Shown here: positions 1 through 9,212 of the stretch, piece after piece
How positions within the stretch are numbered: position 1 is the first letter of the stretch
How the letters are laid out: each line of letters opens with the position of its first letter
From: Ifrita kowaldi
Lineage: Eukaryota; Chordata; Aves; Passeriformes; Cinclosomatidae
DNA length: 64,000 bases
NCBI GenBank assembly: GCA_013398055.1
Contig: VZRS01001496.1
Coordinates: 6,266 to 70,265, forward strand
Direction: 5' to 3'
Notes under the pieces: generated by a model
The model's database searches: none
What the model was told of the DNA's origin: nothing
Seen by the model: the letters and a program-made list of their open reading frames with translations, nothing else
Program-made: the position numbers and the translations under genes

Positions 1-230
1 CCCCATGTGTCCGTCCCCCCACCCCCAGCGCCGGCGACAAAGTGGCCGCTGGCAGAACCAGCCCTGCTGCAGCCGGTGCCGACGGCCCCCAAGGGAAGCG
101 GCCCCGTGTGCGCCACAGGCCAAGCCCTGAAGCGCTGCAGTTCTGGCCATTCCCAGCCCAGCGCTCCAGAGTCACCCTGTGCACCACACCATGGTGCTGC
201 CAGAACAGACCTGGACACAGTTTAAGAAAA
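1..230. other. CpG-rich left edge, no gene assigned
   Basis: This stretch is GC-rich with many CpG dinucleotides, then falls abruptly into the AT-rich GOLGA7 3' region at about 220. Reading frames stay open on the plus strand but resemble nothing I recognise. In the human block GOLGA7 is followed in tandem by GINS4. This edge could therefore belong to the promoter island of the next minus-strand gene, most of which would lie outside the window. That is inference from synteny; no GINS4 coding sequence is visible. Confidence 0.3.
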
Positions 231-232
231 GG

Positions 233-238
233 TTTACT
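233..238 (-). promoter_or_regulatory. Distal variant polyadenylation signal
   Basis: AGTAAA on the minus strand is followed by a T-rich and then GT-rich stretch, the usual layout of a cleavage site. It sits exactly where AT-rich UTR-like sequence gives way to CpG-rich sequence, so it is a plausible end of the longest GOLGA7 transcript. Confidence 0.35.
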
Positions 239-797
239 GATCCATCAGTACTTCTGCCAATATTGCAACAGCTCTGAAAGGCAAACACTGTTACAGTTTA
301 GAAAAAACAAATTTTATACAATGAAAATATTAATCAAATCTCAAACCCCCACAGTGGCTGAGGAATGAGCCTGGAGTTCATATCCAGTATTAGCACCTGC
401 AGCACCACCACCAACCAATCCAGCCCCTCTACCCCTGCTAAGCCATCTCCTCTGAACTCCTGAGTTCCTTCTACAACTGGACACTGACACTCTGCCCCTA
501 TACCAGGACACCTGGGCTTTGATAAGGTTAAAGGATGTAACAGAAAGGATTCAGCCAGCTTGGATTTTGAGAACTTCACTTGTGCAGGTACTGCTGAGCA
601 ATGTCCGTGCACGGGGACGCTAAGGAATGCACAGCTCAACTCCTCAATGTGTGCCAGCAGACAGAATTAAGAAATCCATCTTACACAGTATCTTAGTTTG
701 TCGAATCAATGTTTTCCTATAAATTATATATAAGAAATCCATAAAGAAACAGTTCTACACTTCACATATTAATAAGAGTAGGGTGGGAATCGTTATT

Positions 798-803
798 TTT
801 ATT
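798..803 (-). promoter_or_regulatory. Second polyadenylation signal of GOLGA7
   Basis: A canonical AATAAA on the minus strand lies about 1.6 kb after the stop codon. It is preceded, in transcript order, by GC-balanced UTR and followed by AT-rich sequence. Confidence 0.4.
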
Positions 804-1665
804 GGCTCAGCATCCACTTTACTGTGCTCACTGTTTCATGACTGAACAGGCCCCTCTTGGTGAGCACTGACAGGGCCAACAACAGCACAGATACAGGGGC
901 AGAAAAACCACCAGGGTTAAAGTCTGGCTACACCCCCCCCTTCTAGGGACAACCAACACATTAACACAAGCAACACTTTGCCTTTTGGTTTTCCACAAGA
1001 ATCAGCACAAGAGACGTTGCCTTGAGTCACTCCTCGCTGGAAGAGGCACTGTGTATCTCTGCACTCTAACACTAAACTGGAGGAAAATTCCGAACTTTGA
1101 GCTGGAGCTTTCCAAAGCTCAACTGACATACAGAAGGGTTTAAGAACCAGGGAGGAACAGCACTGCACTTACAGGACTAAAACCAAACCTCTGTTGGGCT
1201 GAGGGCCCCATTTCTTTCGGGAGAGAACGTAGCTTTACCACTTCTGCCTTTTCTTGAGAAAAAAAATCCAAACCAAACCAAAACTAAAAAGTGATCCTGT
1301 TGCTTCCAAATCTACTGCAAAGTGGATGCTGACCAGCTAGGTCACCCCCTGGGGAGCAGTTTGAGGAAGTTAGTCCTTGTAGTAGATGGCACTGTGGATC
1401 TGGCAGCAGAGAAAGGAATGATGCTCTAAAGTAGGAGGTAGGGGAGCCTTGGTACAGCAAGTCCACCGGTGAGCTATCATCTAGAAAAGAAGTTCCATAT
1501 GATTAGAAACTCCTCCTAAATCAAACCAAAAGCCCCCCCTACACAAACCTTTCTACAGCTGCAGGAAGACTGTGGCAGGAGGAGCAAGTTACCATGTGTT
1601 ATGGTGAGTAGCACGAGCAGAACCCAAAACTCCTGATTTCATTTGTCCAACAGAAAATAAAGACC

Positions 1666-1671
1666 TTTATT
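1666..1671 (-). promoter_or_regulatory. Proximal polyadenylation signal of GOLGA7
   Basis: A canonical AATAAA hexamer on the minus strand lies about 725 bases after the stop codon in AT-rich sequence. It would yield the short 3'UTR form. Confidence 0.45.
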
Positions 1672-2391
1672 GTTTGTTTCTTTTTGCCTAACAGGCATAA
1701 ATGTTTCCCATCTCTTTTCCGTATACACTGCCAACAATCCATACTTAACACTCCCATCCTAGGACCTGCAGAGCACCTAACACAAGGGAGCCAGTCCCTG
1801 TGTGAGCTTTCCAAAAGCAAAGTCGGGGACAGCAATTTTGATGGTCTATACTGGATACAATGAGCATGAGCCTGTATTTTGGCCTTTCCCTTCCAAGTCC
1901 TGTGAACACTCTTCACTTTGTGACTCGCCCCACAGCACCAAGAAAACTGAGAGCCTCTCAGCAGAGCTTTTCCAGGCTGCTGGCCCCTCTTACCCAAAAG
2001 CATCACAAGTAAAGACACCAGTGTGATAACTACAACAGCAGACAACTGAAAAACTGCAACAAAAAGGCTCAGTGTGCTAGAATACACCCAGGGACAGAGT
2101 CTATTTTTTACTGACCTGAGAAGAATTTTGGACATAATACAGCACAAGTTAGCATATTTACACAATCAAGACCCAAATTTCTCCAAGGTAATGTTCAGCA
2201 ACATCATGCCCAGTACTGATATTTTTACTTCCAAGAAGAAATGGTCCACACAGGATTTATGTGAACAGTCTTTGATTATATACAAGGGTGGGATAAACTG
2301 TCTCAGTATGACAGCACCCACCGCTCTGAGCACAGAAAGATGTTGAGATTGATCTGGCATAAGGGTAACATGTACCTGAGACTCCATAGTT

Positions 2392-5055
2392 CTATCTTCC
2401 ACTGGTCAAACCTCTGTCTTCATAAATGGTAATTTCAATCTGCACAGAAAAGCTGTCAGGGAAATACACTATAAAGAGACTAAGAAAACATTTAAAAAAG
2501 GCAGAAAAACATTAAGGTGATAGGACTTTTGATATCTTAGCTGTTTTAAGGTAGGTCTCAGAGCTCCAAAGCAAAGGGAACAGTCCATGTGAGATGTCTC
2601 ATCAGGTAAGAGCACTGGCTCCCAGCCCAGGGCCTGCACAGGAACTCGGTGCTGTGTACAGAGGGTTTGAGCCTTGCCCCTCTTCTGCTAAATTTTGGGG
2701 AAGGCTGTGCACCAAGCAAAAAAGTTAACACTGCTAATAAGTCACCTACCAAACTGAAAATGCTTTTACTCAAGTTGAATATAGTTTGGTTTTTTTTCCA
2801 GGAGGTGTACGCACAATGGAAAATACTTAGAGAAAAAGGGAGTCATGTAGGTGACAGCTCTGAGCTATTTGGACAACGACACAGAAAACCCAACTGCAAG
2901 GAATTAGCCTTGTCATACATTCAATTGGCATTGGGTTCCAAGTTGCTGTGGTCTCAGTATTTTCAAAGGAAGATGTGTTACTCATTATACGCCACCATTT
3001 GCTATGAGAGGTCTTTACAACTTCAGGCAATAACTACATAAAATGTCTGCAGTGTGGCTCAAGAGCTGAAGAAAAAGGGTGGAAATAAGCTACACTGGAA
3101 GCAAGAGCAAGTGCTGGGCTTGCAGTGATCTTGTATATCAAAATCTTCACCAGAACCTGAGCTGAGGGTTGCAAATTAAGTAACGGCCAGCTCTTGTTCT
3201 CACAACATCAATTTCTGTCCTACCAACATGGTCACTTCTTTCCCCAATCAGAGAAACAGCATTTCTGGAGGTCACTGGAATAGAGGAAGGATCTCAAGTG
3301 CTCTTTCCATACAGTCACAAAGATCGGGTTCCACATTTTCATGGGCTTTCCATGTGCCAAATCTTAATGTACTAAAACCTGACTGGAGACCAGGACACAA
3401 CAAAGAGCAACAAGACTAATCACAGATTCTATATCAAAGATCAAGCATGAGCACAAAACAAGGAGCACAAGGCAGAAGACTATGTCAGAAGCCACAGAAA
3501 GGATACAACTCTTAATCCTCTTTCAATGGGGTCTGTCAGCAGAAGGCCCTGAGGAGCGTAGATCTTCTCATTCTGTTCCTGAATGAACTTAGCGATTTTC
3601 TTTAGAACCTGGTAATGAAACAGCACAGGAGTCTCAATTGTTTCCTTTCCAGTGATACCACAGATACGGCAACATGAGAACTAACGCGCAACTGGTCTGA
3701 TGGCTCCACAGTGCAGGCACCTCCCACAGGATTCAGAGTGAGCCCCATGGGACCCAAACTGACCAGTACCAACATGTCTGAGGTACATCCGTAAAGAATC
3801 TGTACCACAACGCTGCAAGTCACAGGAAACCCACCAAGAACCAAGTACTTGCCTGCAGGCTGAAGGGGAAACAAACACATACCTTTTCATAGTGTGTCTC
3901 CATGCACAGGAAGATGGTGTAGGCAGTCAGGCAGGCGAGACAACCCTCAAGATAAGATTGGCCCCCAAGTTTTTCAGCTTCTGCATAGAGGTTGTTCAGT
4001 GTCCGGACTGTCTCCTCAAACTGCTGCCTGTCAATCTGCAAGAAAAGCAAGTGGGGCTGTCAGCTGCACACTTCAGAACTCAGCAATACCCTGTACATCC
4101 ACCTCCACTCATGGATCATCGGCACTGTGCTCAGAGCCCCAGCCTGAAACACACAGAGTTACAGATCTGCAGTTCTTTGTTAGACACCTAACAGCCTGTG
4201 CTCAGGCTGAGTCTCAATTCAAACACAATGTGGACACAAACCCATTCAGAGCAACACACCTAAGCAAATGTGCAATTCAACTGTGAGAAAAACCTGAATT
4301 CATGCACAGGGATACACTGGGTTAAAATGAGCAGGTGGAGAGTGGGTGGACACTCCATACCCCCAGTGTCTTGGTGCTGCTGCAGTGCTGACCAAACACA
4401 CCCTCAACAAAACATAACAGGAACACGGAAGAGAAAAAAGCGGAGTGAGACAAAGAAAATGGGGTAGGAAGGCGTGTTTGACTATCAGCTGAAGATACCA
4501 CAACTGACAGCACCGAGCAAAAGGAAAGTACTTGAGACAGCATTTGTGAGGCCTCTAAGCGGGTTCGGCAGGACGGGCAGGATTCCAAGGGAGAGGACAA
4601 CGTTAACACCTGAGAGCACGGAGCCGGCTCTGTTCTCACAGACACAACGAATACATTCTGCTCTACTGCTGCAAACCAACCGCCTTCCCCACAGTCCGGG
4701 ACGGGGACACGGGGGAGGAACCACGTCCGCTTCTGCACCCGAACGGCCTCGGTTACAGATTCGTGCAGGAGATGCTACCCCGCCCTCGGGGAGCCCGCGG
4801 AACGGGCTCCAACCCGGGCAGGGCATCTGCGAACGCCACCTGGGCGCAGGCCCGTAAGGCCTGGGCCCTGCCTGCCTGCCGTGCAGGCTCCGTGCGCCGC
4901 TCTCGCCGCGAGCCCCGGGTCGGCCCCGGCCCGCCCCGCCTCACCCTGTTCTCCAGCTCGGCCGGGAACTTGCTCTGGAACTGGCAGCGCGTCCCACCGC
5001 TGTAGTCGCGCTGGATGAACACCTTGCCCGACACCGGCGCCTGCTGCGGCCTCAT
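2392..5055 (-). CDS. GOLGA7: GOLGA7, golgin subfamily A member 7 (GCP16)
   Basis: GOLGA7 is the small partner of palmitoyltransferase ZDHHC9 at the Golgi. The complex S-acylates proteins such as HRAS and NRAS. Coding exons in transcript order are 5055-4945, 4035-3883, 3608-3507 and 2439-2392. All introns are GT-AG (909, 274 and 1067 bp). The exons encode 37, 51, 34 and 15 residues, 137 in total, which is the family length. The start reads [19 protein letters not shown]. Exon 2 carries [15 protein letters not shown], whose cysteines fall at residues 69 and 72, the known palmitoylation sites. Exon 3 carries [18 protein letters not shown]. The C-terminus reads EDRGLTSGR, whereas I recall GMSSGR in mammals. 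The first ATG lies in a CpG island with no nearer alternative. All exon boundaries are in phase 0, and no frameshift is seen. Confidence 0.97.
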
Positions 5056-5167
5056 CGCGCCGCCGCCCCTGTCCCGTCCGGTCCCTCCGCTCCGCCGGGC
5101 ACCCCGCGCGCTCAGCGCACTTACGGCTGTCGCAAAACCGCCGAGGCGACTCCGGGCTGGGTAAGGG

Positions 5168-5175
5168 CGGAAGTG
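5168..5175 (+). promoter_or_regulatory. ETS/GABPA-like site
   Basis: CGGAAGTG matches the ETS core and sits about 110-120 bases upstream of the GOLGA7 ATG, where such sites often mark TATA-less start sites. The role is inferred from motif and position only. Confidence 0.4.
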
Positions 5176-5201
5176 CCGCCAGGCGCCGCGAGGCGCGGCA
5201 C

Positions 5202-5213
5202 TGCGCAGGCGCA
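5202..5213. promoter_or_regulatory. NRF1-like palindrome
   Basis: TGCGCAGGCGCA is a full NRF1 consensus. It is embedded in a 20-base near-palindrome (5198-5217) about 150 bases upstream of the GOLGA7 ATG. Two perfect half-sites in a CpG-island promoter make this a credible regulatory site. Confidence 0.5.
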
Positions 5214-5315
5214 GTGCCAGGGCCCGCTGAACGGCAGAAGCTGCGTACGCGCAGAAGCAGCCGCGCCCCGCTGGGGGAATTGCTGCTCCCCTCCCCAGCA
5301 CAGGCGCGGTCAGCC

Positions 5316-5323
5316 CACGTGAC
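5316..5323. promoter_or_regulatory. CACGTGAC E-box
   Basis: The palindromic E-box with a GAC flank fits USF or TFE-family binding. It lies at the upstream edge of the GOLGA7 island. Motif evidence only. Confidence 0.35.
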
Positions 5324-5663
5324 ACCCCCCCCACTCGTACTTGGTACCGCCCGGGCCCCGCCGGCAGCGGGACCTGGCGCTGTCCCAGGCGGCCGCCGCC
5401 GCTCCCAACTTGGAGAGCAATTTCGTGGTGTTTTCTTGGGAATTGGAGCCGGTGGGAACAGACCGACGCTCCCGCAGCTTTATTCCAGCTGGTTGTGCCG
5501 ACGCACACGGGATCCGTTGGTGGCCCATTAACCTTTGCCCGGGAGCTCCAAGCTGCCAAGCGTCAGCAAGGGCACAGGTCACTCAGGTTAAGGAAGACCT
5601 GGAAACTGCAGTGGCGCAGCCCGGGCAAGCAGCAGAGAGTTCAGGGACAGTCTCACATCAGTA

Positions 5664-5779
5664 CTTCATGATTCCATGCCTAAGTTGTTCATAATTTTAA
5701 CAGGCTTATTCTGATTCAAACCAGTGAATTAGCATAAGCCTGTTAAAGTTATGCAGCGAGTGTCCCTGAAATCATAAAG
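5664..5779. repeat. 116-bp imperfect inverted repeat (foldback)
   Basis: Arms 5664-5709 and 5734-5779 are 46 bases each, reverse-complementary and separated by 24 bases. The inner 14 bases of the arms (5696-5709 with 5734-5747) pair perfectly. The next five to the outside (5690-5694 with 5749-5753) also pair, after one G-T. The outermost 13 pair with two mismatches. The middle of the arms has decayed. Within the 24-base spacer, 5711-5718 pairs with 5725-5732 (one G-T), leaving a 6-base loop. About 33 of 46 arm positions match. It looks like an old palindromic MITE or a transcribed hairpin. No coding capacity is seen. Confidence 0.65.
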
Positions 5780-6922
5780 CAAGGTAGTAAATTACTGTGT
5801 TCAAGAGAGAACCAGGCTCTGTCTCCAGGCTGCACACCCTCAGCCGACCTGGAGTGGCTCAGGCACATCCCACAAAAACAGGGTGCTCTCAAGGGCTGCG
5901 TCTTTGGGAGCTCACCTTTGGGATCCCGTCCTTCAGGAAGGGCGTTTGGGGTGCTTGTGCTGAAGGTGCCATGGGGCTGCACGGTCCCACTCTGCTCCTG
6001 CCGAGACCCACGGGCAAATCCAAGGTGTTGAACAGTCATTGACTCCTCGCTGTTCATGGGCACAGAGTTTTCCAGCCAGACCAAGCACTGACACTTGCGG
6101 CTCATGGAGGAGACAGACATACTTCAAAACAAAGAGTCTTTCAGGCCATCTAATGCAGTATAGATGCAAGAGGATAAATCAAATTTACAGGCATGGCTTA
6201 GATTGGGAGATATACTTGCAAAGCCAATTTGTTTCATTTTATGGGCTTGAAAAATTCTAAGTCAGAGGTCCCTGTATGGTTTGAATTAGGTTGGGATAGG
6301 GGTATTCTGGAAAGCCAGATCTGGAGAAGTTTTCATTCAGGGCATTTGTAATTGAGTAGAGGCCATCCAGCATTTCTGTAATGCTCTCAAATAAAATATT
6401 CCATGTCTGCCCAAAACACAAGCTTCCACATCACAAAGAAAATTATGAATACCTGAAAATGGAGATATCTATCTTGTATTAAATATTCAGGAACAAGATT
6501 TCATATGTGTAGCAACAGAGAAAGTGGGAATTTCAAAGGGTGCTGCTTTCAAATGAAAAAAAAACCAAAAAAAGCAGAAGGAAGCTCTGAGTAGCACTAA
6601 AAAATGAAGGGTTTTTTTCTCTACCAGTTTGTGCTCTCAACAAGGTTATCAGTTTTATTGTCTGAACAGGAGCATGACTGCAGGGCTTGCAACTGCCAGG
6701 TCCGTGTCCTGGTAGCTCAGGTGATCCCACTGGGATGTTCCCAGCATGGGGCTGCCCACACACCCCGGCTTGTGCTGACCGAATGTGTGGATCGGGCAAC
6801 CAGCAACTTCCTCCTGGGCTGACAGGAATCCTGACACCCTATCTCCAACACAAGGAGACTCCCAAGCCCATGGGCTCTGCAATGCATTTTGTGCCCTGCA
6901 AGCCAAAATCAGCATGAAGACC

Positions 6923-7000
6923 TTGGCAGCACTGAGTTAGTTAACGGTTGGACTCAGTGATCCTAGAGGTCTTTTCCAACCTTAGTGATTGTGTGATTCT
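6923..7000 (+). mobile_element. CR1 LINE 3'-end fragment
   Basis: The order GGTTGGACTCAGTGATCCTA, then AGGTCTTTTCCAACCTTAGTG, then a TGATTCT-like tail is the characteristic end of avian CR1. The fragment is heavily 5'-truncated, in the plus orientation and non-functional. Confidence 0.85.
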
Positions 7001-7603
7001 AAGACTATTTCGGCAGAGGGATAAGCCCCTGGCTCCCACTGCTGAGCTCAGCTGCCAGAAAAGTTCCCCGGGAAGCAGCACAATCTTTGTTTGGTCATTA
7101 AAGCAGAAAAAGAGAGAGGGAATCTTAGGAAATGCTTGAAACGATTAGGTGATCTTAACTCTAAGGAGCTAAACAAATGCAAAGCAATTCCCCCCTCAGC
7201 CCCTCGTGCTGCTGTAGAATGTAATCTCATTTCTAAACACACAATTACAGAAAATAAAAAGAAAAGAAAAGAATAATTAATTTCTGCTTCCTCATGCAAA
7301 TCCTCTGACCAATCATTTAGGGATCAGGGGCAATTCAGCTTCTTGTGCAAATTCCAAACTGAAGGCCTGAAAAAAACAAGTGAATGGATTTACTTTTCTA
7401 AGAACCAGAATTAACAAAGGTTCCATTTTCCATGCTTATGTGCCTGGCCAGACAGCCCTTGCTGACAAGCTCTCAAAAAACATGTGTTGGCCTGTTGAAA
7501 AGGCCCCAGTGTTGACTGACAGACAATTGAAGTGACAAATTGTTTCATTGTACTTGGCAGGGAGAGCGCTGTATTAGATAATTATGGCGAGGAGGAAAGC
7601 GAC

Positions 7604-7616
7604 AGGTCACAGGTCA
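7604..7616 (+). promoter_or_regulatory. Perfect DR1 nuclear-receptor motif
   Basis: AGGTCA, one base, AGGTCA: an exact direct repeat with 1-base spacing, the consensus for RXR heterodimers, HNF4 and COUP-TF. It lies 7.4 kb upstream of SFRP1 and 2.5 kb upstream of GOLGA7. By chance about one exact match per hundred windows of this size would be expected. Confidence 0.45.
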
Positions 7617-9014
7617 GAAGACACGTCTGACCCTGTTTTCTAAAAGCCCTGAAAGGAGCCCATGCCCGGGAGAGCAGTGTGATGCTGCTAGCGGCTTCTC
7701 CTTCCGCTGTGGTGATTAAGAGCTAACGAGGATGGAGTGGGGATGAGCTCGCCTCAGTCCTGGCTCCCTGGAAGCGGGTGTGTGGCTCCCCAGCAGCACC
7801 CACCACCCCTCGCTGGCTCCAGCGGGGCTCGGAGCATCATCAGCTGCCTTCAGCTGGACGTTTGGACACTACCACCTTTTGAGCAGCACCAGACCCCTGC
7901 GAGCACCTCGTCAGGTCCATGTTCTGAACTGGCAGGAAAAAGCACCATGTCCGGCCCTGAGTCCTGTCCCAGGCACTTGGGCAAAGATACCCTCCCTTGC
8001 CAGCCTGCAAACACCAGCAGGACCAACCCCTCCCTGCTGGGGCCTGTGTTTTTTTGCTGGCTACAACAGAGTACAACTAATAGTTATTGAAGCTTCTCTC
8101 CTGCCACAGAAATAAAATATGGCATGGGATCACAGCACAGCTACTCCATTGAGAGCAATGCTACACTGAGTAATACCAATAATTCAAAACAGATGAGCCA
8201 AAGGCTCGAGCACTATGGGCTCAGTATCCCGGTCTGCCCTGACCCCTGGAATTCGCTGAAAGTTACCTTGAGACTCGCCAGAACTCTTTTGTAACTTCTG
8301 TGAGGGTTATTTATTGCAAAGTCATAAATATTTGCTATGGATTTTCTCCATCAATCTACAAAATGAATTAGGTTAGAAAAAAATGCATGTACTTGGATTT
8401 TGGGCATGTTTTTCCCAGGCAGGGGAGAAAGGGTTGGATCTCCATTGTGCAGAAGACAGGCTGCTGCAGAGCTTTGGGCTCTGCTGCCTACGCTAATTAA
8501 TTCCCTTCCACAAACAGTTTAAAATGCACAGTACAGTTGAGAAAGGGGGAAGGGAGGGAAGAGATTCTTCTTTAAATCTATTTTAAAATCTTTCATGAAA
8601 TTATTTATGGCATAAGGAAAATTCTGTTTCCCTCTCCACCCTCACAGATGCCCTGCCAGTCCATTAAAACCCTGAAATTCAGAGGCAACATGTTGTGCCC
8701 CAGGGAGTCAGCCTTAAGTCAACATCTTGCAGTCTACCTCAGAAGCCAGTGCTGGCACCAGCTGGATGTGGGGATGGAAGGAGAGCGCCCAGGCTCCTCT
8801 CTTTCCATCCCAAGGCAAAGCTGCCTTGGGGCAAAGCCACCCCATTTCCCCACTGTTGAAAAGAGGGGGGAGAGCAGGGCTGGCCTTGCCTTGCAGGCAT
8901 TTCTCTTAACAGGTTTTTATTCAGGAAAGTGCTTAAGCAAGACCTTAACTTTGAGGATACTACAGTAGGATTTGAGCACAGGTAGATGCTGTACCTGGTG
9001 GCGAGGGGGTGACA

Positions 9015-9212
9015 ATGAGAAGTGGGGCAAGTTCTTCCCCCAGAGGGTGGTCAGGCACTGAACAGGCTCCCCAGAGCACTGGTCACAGCTCCAAGCCTCC
9101 CAGAGCTCAAGAAGTGTTTGGACAATGCTTTCAGGCACAGGGTGTGATTCTCAAGCACATGGGCAGGGCCAGGAGCTGGACTTCGATGATCTTTGTGGGT
9201 TCCTTCTAATTA
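9015..9212 (+). mobile_element. CR1 LINE fragment
   Basis: Diverged but recognisable CR1 3' region. It has a GTTCTTCCCCCAGAGGGTGG-type segment, CAGGCTCCCCAGAGCA, a CTCAAGAAGTGTTTGGACAA segment and a GGACTTCGATGATCTTTGTG segment. Its order and spacing match the CR1 consensus, in plus orientation, truncated at the 5' end and damaged at the extreme 3' end. Confidence 0.8.

Larger units (their letters stand above)
231..2391 (-). other. GOLGA7: GOLGA7 3' untranslated region
   Basis: This is the sequence downstream of the GOLGA7 stop codon on the minus strand. It is AT-rich and lacks convincing coding potential. Three possible polyadenylation signals are seen on the minus strand: AATAAA at 1666-1671, AATAAA at 798-803, and the variant AGTAAA at 233-238, which is followed by a GT-rich stretch. 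A full-length 3'UTR would be about 2.2 kb, and shorter isoforms about 0.75 and 1.6 kb. The exact 3' end cannot be fixed without transcripts. Confidence 0.6.
4700..5420. promoter_or_regulatory. CpG-island promoter of GOLGA7
   Basis: The region is extremely GC- and CpG-rich and spans GOLGA7 exon 1 and its upstream flank. No TATA box is seen, as is typical of a housekeeping gene. Transcription on the minus strand probably starts between about 5080 and 5220. Within it are an ETS/GABPA-type site (5168-5175), an NRF1-type palindrome (5202-5213) and an E-box (5316-5323). No divergent plus-strand gene is recognised next to it; SFRP1 starts about 10 kb away. Confidence 0.75.

Noticed and set aside
4753..5559. 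268-codon minus-strand frame across the GOLGA7 promoter
   Set aside because: It is in the true frame only for the GOLGA7 exon 1 stretch. The extensions on both sides are CpG-island sequence past the donor and before the ATG.
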